Assembly (NCBI GenBank): GCA_029582165.1
Contig: CM055879.1
Location: 31,654,830-31,718,829, forward strand
DNA length: 64,000 nt
Direction: 5' to 3'
Source: Portulaca oleracea
Taxonomy: Eukaryota; Streptophyta; Magnoliopsida; Caryophyllales; Portulacaceae
Shown piece by piece: positions 36,254 through 48,535 of this stretch. Position numbers and translations under genes: made by a program. The notes beneath the pieces were generated by a model. That model made no database searches, was not told where the DNA came from, and worked only from the letters and a program-made list of their open reading frames with translations. Within the stretch, counting starts at the first letter, position 1. The number at the start of each line of letters is the position of its first letter.

Positions 36254-39058
36254 ACCTTAATTAATGTACCTGCACGTTTTTTGTATTATAAATATATATC
36301 AAGATCAAATCATCTGATCCTTCCATTCTCTATATCATTAAAGTACATCAACAATTGTTAATCTTTCTCCATACATTAACAGCTGAACAACATGACAACT
36401 TTATCAAAAGAAAAACTAATACACTTAAATGTTTACATAAAATTCCACAAAATTATAAATTGAACATGTATTATTATTATTATTATTATGATGCCCAAAA
36501 AAGGAAAAAAGATAGAGAGGGGGGGGGGGACTAGAGGAATAGAGTGATAAAGAAATGAATTAATGGTGGTAGTGACAGAGAGAGGGTAGATTTGACTAAG
36601 TGCAAAGCAAAGAGGACTGACTGAGTGACTGACTCACTGTAGCAATATTTGTTTGTTTGTATTAATGTTTGTGAGAAAGAAAGAAAGAAAGGGGAAGCCA
36701 CACATTCATTCACTATGACATTACCTTAAACCAATCCAATCCAATCCAATCCCACTTATAAATATTATCTTCCCATTCTTGGACATTTTATTCATTCATC
36801 TGTTTCTAACTTGTCTTGGAGTTTTTTGCATTTCTGTAATTTCACTTGTACTTTTTCTGTCCCAAAAGAAAAACCAATTAAAAGAAGAAGAAAAAAAAAG
36901 GGCTTAATTTGATGGCTTTCACTGTTTTGGGTGCATGCATGTCTCTTATATAAGTAGGGAAAGTGATCACCAAAAATAGGTAACATCTGACCTAACTTGT
37001 AAATGGAAAAAGAAATTGCAAAAATAAGGGAGAGAAAAAGTTGGTTGATTAAATTGAAAATGATGGTTTATTGAAAAAAGCAATGCTCACCCTCACCTCT
37101 CCTCAAATTTCATGTCTTACAAAACCAATTATGGAAATTTAATCATTGTCACTAAAATTAGGACATATTAATCGAAATTAGGTTTGAGTTATTTATTACT
37201 TGCTTCATTTCTTAATGATTGTCACTTTAATGTTTTTGAGAAGATTTTAAGAAAATAGTATTGAAAATAATAATTGTATTGAAAATAATAAAAGTAAGAG
37301 TTAAATTTCTATTTTAGTTACTCCTTCCATTCTATATTAATTGACACTTTGACTAAATTTTGACCGTTAATTACTCACAAATTATAATTTTGACTCCTTT
37401 TTTCTTTCTCCTCCTTCTAGCTTGAGTTTTAGAGCCCTTTAAGGATGGAATCCTCAAAATCAAGAAGGGGACCAATCCAAAGTTGACAAACACGATATCA
37501 TTCTCTCCAATGGCTTCAACAAACATTCTTATATATATGTGCTCATATAGTTAGTCAGGGATATGTGCATGATAAGATGTAATTATAACCTAGAGTAAAC
37601 TAATGGGCTTCCCTTGACATTAAAAAAAAAAATTCTTTCGAACATTACAATTATATATAACCCACAACACACACCAAGTATATAACAATTGCACACTACA
37701 TTTATAACCAAAACACCTCAAATTTGTAACTGTCGCATACTGATAATTTACTCTAGAGTTGTCAAAGTTTCCACTCTATAATTAACTTAAGCATATTGTA
37801 ATTTTAGCATCTTTGCTTGGGAAGTAGTATCTTATGCACACCATAGCTTTCTTGTTCAATACAATACTAAATATAGTGAGTTTGGTGGAAAATAATAAAC
37901 CACAAAAAATCAAACATCACTTTGTGTAACTCTTTCTCCATTTGTTTTTAGTATTCTCTTACATTGTTCATAACTTTAATTTATATCTTTCCTTATTAAG
38001 CTTGTCCATGACAAAATTTGTGAGATATTGCAATCTCAATTTGTCAATTTTCATACCTATAACAAAGACACAACAGAGAAGTATATTAGTAATCTTTCAT
38101 TAACAAAGAATATTAATATGTTGTTAAATAGAAAAACTTATGTCTTCATTTTGATTTGAAAACCAGAGTCCCATGTTTCCATCTTCCCAAAGTAGGTTTT
38201 CATATGCCTTGTGGTATATTGGTATATATTCCTCATTCAAAGTCATTTTTAGTTATTCTCCATGGCATCTCCAAACAATTTGCTTTATTATATTGGTATA
38301 TATTCGTCATTCAAAGGTTGTTTTATCGGAGTTTCAAATAGGTTATTCTTGTATTTGGTAAATAGTTTATTTAGTTGCTTGTTTAATCTTAATAAGTCAT
38401 TTTTTAATAGGCTGGTTAGAGCAGCCTATTAAGAATAACTTATTGTGGAAAAGACATTTTAATTCAAAAGGTGTTTGAAATTACTAGATATAATCCTAAA
38501 AATATTATTTATAAAGGGCATAAATGAAATTTTAAAAATACCTTATCTAGAAACAATTAATTTTACCAAACATCTTTTTTTTTTCTTCCAAATAGTCAAT
38601 GAAATCGCTAATGTAAACAGTCAATCCAAACAATCAATAGTAAACAACCAATGCAAACAGCTAACAACCAACGTACAATGGTTTGCCAAATTGTGCCCAT
38701 TTATATGTATTGCAATAAATTGAATTATTGAACTCTTGATTTCAGTGCACCGCAACCAAGTTAGTCCAAGATGAACGATATTTTGGATTCTATAATCCAA
38801 TATATGATAGTTGATATTCGTAAAACTACAATCAAATATATGATCCTCTGGACCATACGATCCAATATATTAAAAATTGGGATTACTACAATATATGTGT
38901 CACGTAGGAAAATCATTCTCCTTTAGAAAAACTACCAAGTTGGTTTTGGACAACTAGGTGGTGGTGCAGTAAAATCCACGGATTCAATAGTTCAACTTAA
39001 GTGTGATACATTTCTAAAGTTCGGCCTACCATTTTTCCAACCCCTATAATTCAACTTA
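35156..39058. other. long AT-rich intergenic stretch, no gene seen
   Basis: It contains (AT)n near 36220-36250, (ATT)n at 36470-36488, a G9 run near 36522, GAAA and CCAATCCAAT short repeats (36680-36750), and a direct repeat of TTGGTATATATTC-TCATTCAAAG (38218 and 38293). A CCACTTT/ATCCACACT-rich stretch at 35160-35410 ends in GTAAAAGAACAGAGCCTATA, like the CCACAA-rich MITE ends further right. No coding region is supported. Confidence 0.5.
37319..37395. mobile_element. one arm of a Stowaway MITE
   Basis: TTACTCCTTCCATTCTATAT followed by TTGACACTTTGACTAAATTTTGACCG matches one arm of the Stowaway at 28439. The other arm is missing. Confidence 0.7.
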
Positions 39059-39385
39059 GGGAAATTGAATTCTAATAATACGAACTTTTGGCCATATAAG
39101 ACTTAATAATACGAACTTTTGACTGGTGATTCATAATACGAACTTTGACCCCCTGTTGCCCCCAACAGTACGCCACCGAGTTAAGTTGAACTTAACTCGG
39201 TGGCGGTCTGATGTGGCGGCGGAGGCACGCGCCTGGTTGTTTTGACTTTGTCACGTCATCCACGTTGACTTAAAAAATAATACGAACTTTTACCTATGTT
39301 GCTCTGAATAACACGAGCTTTTTTCTCTTTCTAAAAATCTAATTTCCCAACCCCAATAATTCAACATATTACAATCTAATTTCCC
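39059..39385. mobile_element. Mutator-like MITE with central perfect hairpin
   Basis: The left end GGGAAATTGAATTCTAATAA faces right-end motifs CTAATTTCCC at 39348 and again at 39385. ATAATACGAACTTTTG-like words repeat on both arms. At 39173-39203 a 15-bp perfect inverted repeat (CCACCGAGTTAAGTT and its complement) has a 1-base centre. Which of the two right ends is the true border is unclear. A 17-bp near-duplicate, AACCCC(T/A)ATAATTCAAC, flanks the first option. Confidence 0.65.
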
Positions 39386-39398
39386 TTCATAAAAAGAA

Positions 39399-40237
39399 GG
39401 GTTAATTGTTTTGTAGTGTTGGGCTTAAAATTTATTTACAATGAGTGTCTTTCTTTACAACTTGGTGTTGCCATCAATCAAACTCACATTTGACCAAAAA
39501 AACATTTACAGTTTGGTGTTTTTAAGTAGAGCCTAACCTATATGCATAGATGTAATGATGGGAAATAAATATTTAACAATTAAAAAACACCCTTCTCATG
39601 GAAGATATATGAATGTAGTAACCCTATTCGTTCAACTTGTTAACCTACTGTATTTTGGGTTAATCATATCATTGGTCTTGGTTAACTACAATGAACTTCA
39701 CGTACTCTTAACGTATAGTTCCAACATAAGGTTTGTATACTGAAATTGGTAATTAATAATATAAAAACTACATAAGTTATGCTTTAGGGTTACGAAGATA
39801 GGCCATATGGGTAATGATGCTAACATAAAGCACTCAACATGTACACCATGGACGGTTAACCCAGAACAAGTTCATGTTAACCTACTGTATTTTGGGTTAA
39901 TCACCTCATTGATCTGGGTTAACCTACAATGGACAGTTAACCCATAATAAGTTTATGTTAACCAAGTTATGTCTGGGTTAACCACCTCACTGTTTTGGGT
40001 TAATCTACATTGAAGTTCACCGACTACTTATGTTAAATACACCCAATTAATATCACATCAGACATGTCACATCAACAACATGCCAACTTGCTTTTACCAA
40101 ATTTTAATCAAAAATAAATTCTTGGTCAAACCAGGTTGATTGATGGCAACACCTAGTTGTAAAAAAAAAAAAAGAAACTCATTTTAAGCTCAATCTTAAG
40201 CCCAACCTTAAGCCTAACACTAGAGAGCAATTAACCT
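39399..40237. mobile_element. Mutator-like element, 839 bp, 9-bp target duplication, internal GGTTAAC repeats
   Basis: The ends GGGTTAATTG (39399) and CAATTAACCT (to 40237) open long imperfect TIRs. Both arms share GGTGTTGCCATCAATCAA and TTTGACCAA. Flanks are TAAAAAGAA (39390-39398) and TAAAAACAA (40238-40246), a 9-bp duplication with one change. The centre (39620-40020) has about ten GGTTAAC/GGTTAAT words in both orientations. No transposase. Confidence 0.8.
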
Positions 40238-40246
40238 TAAAAACAA

Positions 40247-40972
40247 TACACGTGCAATTTGCTATGATGTACAAAAATATACGTTAAGCAACACTAATCA
40301 AATATCAGATACACAATATTAATAGAGTATCTTATACACAGTTAGTAATTAGAACCCAAATTAATTAATTTGAAGATCTTAGTCAATCGTATGCAACCTT
40401 TTCCTAATAAGATTATCGACACAGTTCCGTGCTTTCATTCCAAGAAGATCTATTATTCATAAGATTATCAATAAATTTCAGAATATAAAAGGTAAAAAGG
40501 TTTGGGTTGCTCTAAAGTGTTTCTCAAAGAAGTCAAGGAGAGGCTATTTTTGGCTCAATTGGCTTGGGATAAATGGGGTTTCTCTTCTCCTATTTATAGA
40601 AAGTAGGTGGGCTTGGGGAAGGGATAATCAAGAAATCCAAAATCATCATTTTTTTTAAAAGACACGTGTTCTTATCAACACGGTCTGTGTCACCCCTGAC
40701 ACGGTCCATTTTTCCAGTCATAAAATAGTTTTCTGCTAGAAAAGGAGACACAGTGCGTGTCATGCACATTTAGTCACTAATTATAGAGGTCTTTACCAAA
40801 AAAAATATAATTACTATGGCTAAAGAAATCAAATAAATTGACATTCCCGGGACACTATCAATGGTAACTACACATTAAAATTAGGTTATCATGCAACAAC
40901 ATTTATTAAAAAGATAGGGATTCCCTCTTCTACCATGGACCATAACAAGAATATTTGGAAAAAAAATATGTA
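40247..40972. other. spacer, possible old LTR fragment
   Basis: No gene. The 40655-40770 stretch has repeated ACACGGTC-GTGTC words, also found around 45180-45260 in a putative copia LTR, so it may be a diverged piece of the same LTR. Confidence 0.45.
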
Positions 40973-41215
40973 GGGGCTTGACATTCCACCAAGGTCAAGG
41001 TGTTTGGATGAAAAGTCGAGGCCAATGCTCTTTCTCAAGAGGGAATTTAGTCAAGAGAATCCTAAACTTCACCATGACTTCTCTCATGTGTTGTACACCT
41101 AAGGAAATTGACATTCACACTTTTTTTTTTCTTGCCCTTTTGCAATTGGTATTTGGAATAAAATCCTATAATGAGTTGTTGCGATGTGGTAGTGACCCTG
41201 CTATGCATGCGTTCT

Positions 41216-44087
41216 TTTTTTTTTTTTAATAAGTAGCGGCTAAACAAGCCCTTTTATTTAATCAAGAAGTGCCAAAGAGGAAGAGCACTCGAAAGAGCAA
41301 ATAGCTCATAAAGATTACCAAATGATAACAAGAAGCCAAACCACTAGAGGTAAAACATCAGCATTGGCACACCCTGCATTCAACTATGACAAACTATGGA
41401 ATGAGCAGCACTGGCCAACCAAATGTTTATGAGCAGAGCAGCAATCTTGAACAAAGACTGGAATTTGATGAAGAAACATAACTAGATGATTAACCAAAAT
41501 ACATCAAGATTTATGAGGTTTCATTCTTTCAGCATACCAAGTGCTGACCATCACTTGATTGCAGAATTAGTTCAATAACACTATCTCATTTTTTCGCACA
41601 TCACAGACTTTCAATGAACCCAAATCGACTGTAGCACAACAATAAAGAAACAAGGCAAAGCATAATTTTAAGATGCTGTGAAAATTGACCTGCCACCAAT
41701 TTCCAAACCATTCCTTAAGAGACTGCTGCAGCAACACCAAATAACCCAAATTTTGCAAGATTTTAAACCATCAGAACACTTTGGAGCAAGACACAAGAAT
41801 TCCACTAATCAACCCACCAAGAAGAGCAACCCACATGATAATTTCAGATTAGCGAGGAGCAACCCATGCCAAAAAGAACATAACACCATGCCTTCTAGAG
41901 CATAGTCATAAACAATGACTTCATCCCCAACAATCATTGATTTAACAGAGAATTTAATTAATCAATCCCAACCAGACAAAGCAAGCATTGACAATACTGA
42001 CCTGCTCATCATTTTAATTTGAGCTCATCAGCAAATGATTCAACTTGCCAAGCCAAAGCCCAGACCCAACTCCAAGATTCACTTTCTAGTCAATCAAACT
42101 CAAATGATTTTTTTATTGAAGGTTGATTTCATCATTGAGTACCATCATTTTTTTTATACATGGATTAACCAACTAAAACCTTCTTCTGCGCTCCTACTTA
42201 CCACTTAAACCACAAGCCAGAACATCTTAAAAAACATTCCACTTTCAGAAGAAGGTGAGTAACTTGCAGCTGTCATCTTCCTCCAATCACTCCTAATGAT
42301 TTTTTCCTTTAGCAAAAAGCTCAAAGCTGGAGATTCCCATCTCCCACCAAAGTAGAAGAGATTGCCACAACTAATTTTCTTCTTTCACTTTCCCTGATCT
42401 TCTTCTTCTCCCTAGTGGAGAAAATTCCTTAAAGTGTTTCCTTGGATAAAAGTTTTTCTTGGGTCTCATAAAACCACTTTCTCTTCCAAACTTGATTACT
42501 TTCTCGGCTATTACAGCTCTGGCATTAATAATGGAATCGCTGCTAGAGGATAATGAGCAATTGTCTTCCACGTCTTGATCTTGGCCTGACAAGAATTGAA
42601 CTTGAGGAGATGAAAGTTCAGCTGTCTCTACTTTATGACCAGAACCAATAACAACTTCAACAGAATTTTCAATTCCAAGAGTTGTGTCATTTCCCAAGGC
42701 GGCAGCTGCATTGATTAGCTCTGGATCATTATTCACAGGCACAATTGCCATTGAGAGATTATTGAATTGCACCGATCCATTCTTCTCATCAAGCCTACTC
42801 AATTCTTCATTATGGTGCTCAACCACTTCATTCCAAGAATCAACACCTAGGGCTTTGATCAACTCATTTTTCAAGGCATTGGTTTTCTCATTAAGCTTTC
42901 TCACCTCTTGAATATAACAATTACTAGAAAGTTGTTTCATTAAACTAAGAGAATCAACCCTTAGGCTACCATCATTATTGCTAAACTGTTGATCTGACTC
43001 CCCAACTGCTTGAGCACCAGAGGTGTTGCCAAGGAATAATGGAGATTTAGGCACGCAACCATTGCTACCTTGACAGCCATCAATTGCATCCTGATCACAC
43101 TCATCGTTATCGCTAGAATAGTTAGAAGTATCTACCTTTTCATTGCCACGATCATAAGTTATTGATGGTGGAATGAGATGAGAACTGACTTCCCCGATGA
43201 ACACTCTGTATGCACACTTTTGGATATCTAGCTAAATTTCCTCATCAATTCTTCTAAACACATCAGTCTGAACCAGAGCTTGCATAACTTCAAATTGATT
43301 TGTTGATGAGATACATCTAGCTAAGGACAGTAGAGTGCCCCAGGGCTTAGTACAATTTTGGAAGTTCTCCCACACCCAACCATGTGGAGGGATACCGATA
43401 ATATCTACCCAAACTCTTCTTGAGTCTGTTGATTCATAAACCGACCAAGGCTTGATTTCTGAGAACCAATCATTCAACTCCATTGGGTTTTCTAGCACCT
43501 CTTTCATTTTCTACTCAGATGCAAAAGTGAGAAGAAACTTTACCCCACTAAACGCAGTGATTTTCGAGACATGGCCATAGTTGTCTTTGATTAGATATGC
43601 TAGAGCATCAAGATCTCTGGGAGAATTTGACGTGCATACTAGACTTCTAGCTAGCCAATTTGTAAAATCTTCATTAACGGCCCCTTTAACCCTGAAATAT
43701 GTTCGTTCTGACTTGTCTGAGTTAGCCGGTTTCGGGACCCAAACACGATTTTCTTCTTTTTGCTTGCTTTCTCCTTTGCCCAGTCTACTATGATTCGCTT
43801 CCTCTTGATCAATGCTCTATAAAGTTGATTGATACACCTCCAAGCTTCATATTTCTTCCATACTTCAATGAAACGAAAATTTGAATATGTGAACCTCCGA
43901 TTGATGATGGTTGTAGATTTAATTGTTGCATGTTTCTTAAAGATACCACTCAAGCCATACTTGTCCAGATTTTTTGGTAGGTTACCAATGAAGATTTTTT
44001 ATGAATTCTCTGCCCTTCCAAATCTCCCCGTATCTCCCTCCTCACTTTCTCTCCCCATCTCGTCGTAAGTGACACTAATTCCGCCCG
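41216..44087 (-). mobile_element. LINE copy with ORF1 but no ORF2, 16-bp target duplication
   Basis: On the minus strand the element starts at 44087 and ends in a poly(A) tail, seen as a T run at about 41214-41227. The flanks are CTATGCATGCGTTCTT (41201-41216) and CTATGCATGCATTCTT (44088-44103), 15/16 identical, the sort of duplication made by target-primed reverse transcription. ORF1 occupies 44060-42371. The 1.1 kb between ORF1 and the tail shows no endonuclease or reverse transcriptase. Confidence 0.8.
42371..44060 (-). pseudogene. LINE ORF1 with RNA recognition motif, interrupted by stops
   Basis: From the ATG at 44060 (MGRESEEGDTGRF) a nearly continuous frame runs to the stop at 42371. 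The N-terminal part is an RRM: RNP2 is IFIGNLPKNL, followed by DKYGLSGIFKKHATI, RFIEVWKKYEAW and INQLYRALI. A middle block (PWSVYESTDSRRVWVDIIGI then PPHGWVWENF) resembles the ORF1 domain of plant L1 elements. The C-terminus is acidic, then basic (GRRRRSGKVK). At least four in-frame stops break it: after RAENS, after LQIG, after TFASE, and near 43230. It would package element RNA if intact; now non-functional. Confidence 0.75.
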
Positions 44088-44204
44088 CTATGCATGCATT
44101 CTTGAATAGAGTCTCTCAAATTTTGGATGAGAAGAAGCTTAGGAGTTCACTGCAAGCATGTGGCATGTTTGGAATAAAAGGAACAAATTCATTTTGGAGC
44201 TGAA

Positions 44205-45800
44205 GAGTAGCTGGGAACCGGTGATAGTAATATTATTCTAGTAATAGTACACAGTCTTGTACCCAATGGCAAGTCAAGGCACATTGGTTTGAGACGTGTC
44301 TATGTTCATCTCTTGATTAAGGACGGAGTAGTGACTTTGTGGTTTGGTAAGTCAAAGGAAAATTTAGCTACTTAACTAAAAGGCTATCTAAAGACTTGGT
44401 AGCAAAGACTTAAATGGGGTTAAGTTAAGCCCAAATATCTACTACTCACAATAAAGACTCAACTTTACATTTAGTATAATGCCAAATTCTAATGTTCAAA
44501 TGAGTACGAAGTTGAAAAAAAATTAGTTGAAAGGATCAATATAAATTATCCCAAGATAAGTGATGCTTGGATATCTGCAATCGCAAGAGATTGAACGGTT
44601 GAGCTTTTAAAAGACTTTGTAGAAGCATACTTACAGAGGCAATAAATTGCAAGGACTACCTTTATAAGTATGAGGTATGACTTCTTAAAGGAACTTGGGG
44701 CTTAATGTTCTTAAACACTTACTAGGATAAGAACACTAGACCGGATAGTAGCATTGGTATTAACACTAAGAATGAAAGGTATATGTGTGTTGTAGACGTG
44801 GTTGTTCGATGTGGACATAATGTTCAAAGACTTGTGTACTTTATATTTCGGGCCAATCATAACTTAAAACACTAATTGAAAGTTCAAAGAGAAATCTAAT
44901 TTCATTAGGCATATATACTTTGTGTGTTTCTCCGGTGATTACAAGTTAAGGTTATTTCAAATGGTAGGGATGTTGACCCAAAGTCAGTTTTCAATGTTAT
45001 TTCAAGGCTATTTTTCATACTCTGGAAAGGGTGGGGGATTGTTGATATTATTTCAAGAGTGTAAGACGATCATAAAACATGTTGGAATCATGTAAGACAA
45101 GTTCAGGTACCATATTAAGGTTTAACATAAGAAATATGATCAATAAAGATAGTTTTGGACCTGACATGGATCGTGTAAGGTTTCAGAGAACAAGGAAATG
45201 AGGTACAGACCTGACATGAGCCATATTAGTCGTAACACGGTCCGTGTCAATGCAATGAACCCTATTTAATGATCGACAACCAATTTGATCCAATTAGTAT
45301 GATATAATCTCAAGTAAGCACATCTTATTTGGTCACAACAACTATATTTCTAATATAGGATATGATCAATTGACTTGGTCTTGGTTAAGATTCACTTTAA
45401 GACCCTCTTAAAGTAGTTGACTAACCCTAAAGGGAGTGTTTGCAACCCATTCGGGAGCATCATCTCATCTAATCTCACCTTTCATTTTGGTCTAAATTGC
45501 AGGTATACTTAAGTGAATCAAGTGAGAAATAAGTCCATTGAGTGTTTAAGTGAAGTCTAAGTTTATTCTTTTGAACATTTAAGCTATAGTAGAGTTATTA
45601 AGAAAAGTGAGCTCATCCTCAACTTCAAGGATTTGTCCGAGTGAGAATTCCATTGTTTTTATACCGTTTTACTTACTCTCCTCCAACAACATAACTATAT
45701 CTAATTCAATTGAAACTCTGGGTAAACAACCGTATTTATTGGTAAAAAGTCTTGCCTAAATTGAGCTAAAACGTCTTCAACACGGAGTCAGCAAGGTAAG
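44205..45800 (+). mobile_element. 3' end of a Ty1/copia element: RNase H tail, 3' UTR, polypurine tract and LTR start
   Basis: 44255-44430 reads, with stops, NGKSRHIGLR then VYVHLLIKDGVVTL and KSKENLAT-LKGYLK, the copia RNase H C-terminus. After about 600 bp of non-coding sequence, a polypurine tract GGGTGGGGGAT (about 45029-45039) is followed by TGTTGATATT, the expected LTR start at 45040. The end of this LTR was not found; 45800 is only a guess. Confidence 0.65.
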
Positions 45801-46310
45801 CATCGTAATTAATTTTTTAGTAACTTCTTTATTACTTTTAATAATTAGAATCGTTTAAGCAACTTTTATTTTGCATGAATTTAATTATATTGTTGTAAAT
45901 GGTATTTGTTTTTATAACACCTTTCACATTTTAGCCGATTAATAATCGGGAAAAATCGGTTTGACTATGATCCTGACACCAATTTTTTCTATGAACTATA
46001 AACAATCGTCACAATTAAAAAGTCATTAATTTAGTTTAAAGATTACTAGCTACATAGTACCTAGTTCATACATTCAAAACAAGGCTAGATTAATGGAATG
46101 AAAGACTACAATATTGAGAAGATTCATTAGATTGCGTATATAGCCATCGCATAATATAATGTTTATCTTTTAAATATTTGTCGCATCCACTAATATTATA
46201 GTCAATATTTTTTTGTTTTTAGCAAAGTAAGGTCCAAAGGATATTTGGGAGATAGTTTTTGAGTGTTTTTTTCTTTTAACTCTAAAATAGCTTTTGGAGT
46301 GTTTTGGTTA
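45801..46310. other. AT-rich spacer, nothing recognised
   Basis: No gene or clear repeat. Confidence 0.6.
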
Positions 46311-46319
46311 TTTGACTAA

Positions 46320-46581
46320 TAAAGTTTTTGGATGCTAATATACTGAATTTTTGAGGTATTAGATAATAATACACTGAACTTTGATCTTGGATAATAATAC
46401 ATTGTACTTTGGGGGGTGTTGGACAATAATGCACTCATAGCAATTCCGACGGTGGCTGACTTGGTGGCAATCCTACGTGGTCCAACACCCGCTAAAGTAC
46501 AGTGCATTATTATCCAAAGTCAAAATTCAGTGTATTATTGTCCAATATCTAAAAGTTTAGTATATTAGCGTCCAAAAAACC
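46320..46581. mobile_element. Mutator-type MITE, 262 bp, exact 9-bp target duplication TTTGACTAA
   Basis: The arms start GTTTTTGGATGCTAATATAC and GTTTTTTGGACGCTAATATA (reverse complement of the right end) and match for about 110 bp, so the element is almost a full palindrome. Flanks are exact TTTGACTAA (46311-46319 and 46582-46590). A half copy lies at 5893. Confidence 0.88.
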
Positions 46582-46590
46582 TTTGACTAA

Positions 46591-47435
46591 TCAAAAATTT
46601 ATTCTGAGGTGCTTGGTGGTGGATAACTTTTTGGATTAACTTTTAACTCATTTTATAAGAATATACCTGGAGTAGCTTTTTGATATAACTCTCTCAACTT
46701 ATCCTAACTTATTAAAACTTATCCAAACATAACACAATTTCTCAAAAAAGCATCCACTCTAAAAACACAATTTCCAAAAAAAAAAACAGCATAACTTATC
46801 CTCACTTATCATAACTTATTCATTCAAACTTAAAAATAACCTAGCTAAATAACAGGGTCTTGATCTTTTAAGTGTTTGACTGTGTAGGAATAAATTATCG
46901 TCCTAAAATTTTGATGCAATTACTTTAAATGCACATGTTTTTACAACCCATGTCTTGTATATAGGGTTAATTACGCATGTACCTTTTATTTAGGATGTTG
47001 TAATTTTTACTATTAATTTAGAAAATATCTAATTAGTTGTAAAAGTAAATTGGTATAAAAATTTTAATCTTATTCAAGAAAAAGTAAACTAGTATAAAAA
47101 TTTTAGTCTTACTAATAATTTATAAAATAATATTTTACTATATTTACCATTGTTTTAATTTCATCATTTCCAATAAAATATTTAGTTAAATCAGGGGTAT
47201 TATTTGTCAATATCTCCATTAACTATTATTTTCTTAATATTTTCCCAAACCTTAAAATGACAATTATTTAGGATGGATTGAGTATTAGCCTGCTAACGCA
47301 AATGTTCATCTTTGGTGGTTATTTATCAATTACAGAAATATGAAGGGAAAAAATTAATAATAATAAAAATAATATTGGTTAGATAAACATTAAAAATGAA
47401 AACTAAAGACCTAGTTGGCTTGTCCTAAAATTTAA
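46591..47435. other. AT-rich spacer, no gene
   Basis: 46600-46830 has AACTTATC/TAACTTATTC-type repeated words (MITE-like), but no pair of ends was fixed. The rest is AT-rich without features. Confidence 0.5.
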
Positions 47436-48091
47436 AGATGTTCTTTTGAGAGGCTTTCAATCCGGAACTGAGGAGGATATAGACAAGGTGACATTTTCTG
47501 ATAGTAGTCGCACTATTAGTGATCCGCTTGGTCCCTTTGTTGTTGAGTTAAATTCTAGTTTGCCTCCTGTTTTTTATGACTATGTCCATGAGGCTTCAAA
47601 AATTAGAAACAGGCAAAAGAGGAATATGAGCTTAATATGGAAATCCAAGTGGCGTATGGTCAAACAAGCAATGTGTAGGGTCGCCTCTCCAAGGAATTTG
47701 GGTCTCAATAAAGGGGGGGAAAAACCCTCCAAAAGTCGCAAGTCCAACAACGAAGATGGATTAGAGATCATAGAGAAAGTTTGGAGGAATATGTTGAAAT
47801 CTCTCTTGATACGTTGGACGAGGAGGCCCGCAGAGTGCAAAGGTTGGATGCAATATAGATTTTATTCGTGATGATCAGAGACTTTGGTGAAGACTTTTAG
47901 GGACGAGTGACTAGAAGAAAGAAAGACAAAAATGAAAGGCTAACCTTTGTTAGTTGTCTATTTTGATGTTTGTACTTTGATTGTCTTTGTTTATTTTGCT
48001 TTGTTGTTGAATGGTTATATTTTGCTGATTTCACAGCTTTGTCGCAAATTCTTAGGCTCATTTTGGACTTTGAATGATAAAAAAAAAAAAA
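47436..48091 (+). mobile_element. 5'-truncated LINE fragment: ORF1 C-terminus, 3' UTR and poly(A)
   Basis: The frame 47446-47868 (RGFQSGTEEDIDKVTFSDSS then a basic KSKWRMVKQAMCRV block) is like the C-terminal parts of the ORF1-type sequences at 62285-61884. It is followed by a T-rich 3' UTR and GATAAAAAAAAAAAAC near 48078. This again points to ORF1 sequence joined directly to a tail. Confidence 0.55.
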
Positions 48092-48248
48092 CTTAAAACC
48101 TTTCTTAATTCCACTATCTAGTCTGCTACTTAATTGCTTTAACAAAAAAAAAAAGTTACCCCCCCCCCCATTTTTTTGTATCTAGCTTTTTAACTAACGT
48201 TTTTCATTTCATATTATCTATTCCTTTATAGTTTCAATAATATATTAA

Positions 48249-48535
48249 CTACCCCCTTCTTCCCAAATTATCTGTCACTTTAGCCACAATTTACGAAACT
48301 AATAAAACTTCTACTTGACATTAGTTTGATTCTCAAAAATGTGAAAAAGATGAATAGAAAAGGTGAATAAAAAATTAAAATTGTGAACAAAAAAGAAAAA
48401 GAGAAGAAAAGATGTAGCCAATATGGGCAAATTTTATAAATTAGTAATTAATAAATTTCTGGAACTGTAAAGTGGGAAATACTACGGAAAGAAAGAATGT
48501 TAGTTAAAGTAAAAGCTAAAATGGGGAGGATGAAG
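48249..48535. mobile_element. Stowaway-like MITE, diverged
   Basis: The left end CTACCCCCTTCTTCCCAAAT and reverse-complemented right end CTTCATCCTCCCCATTTTAG are imperfect matches with TA at the outer borders. The inner CTGTCACTTTAGCC resembles the Stowaway consensus. Confidence 0.6.

Larger units (their letters stand above)
40973..44230 (+). mobile_element. LINE remnant (zf-RVT-like region) split by a second LINE insertion
   Basis: 40973-41200 plus 44098-44230 read together as the degraded 3' part of a LINE ORF2. The first part has a C-C...H-like zinc-binding pattern (SLMCCTPKEIDIHTFFF), and the second reads WHVWNKRNKFILE, typical after the zinc finger. The two parts are separated by the minus-strand LINE 41216-44087. 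Dead. Confidence 0.6.

Noticed and set aside
40655..40770. Separate LTR element next to the Mutator-like element
   Set aside because: Shares only short ACACGGTC/GTGTC words with the putative LTR at 45040; no borders or second copy, so left as a possibility only.
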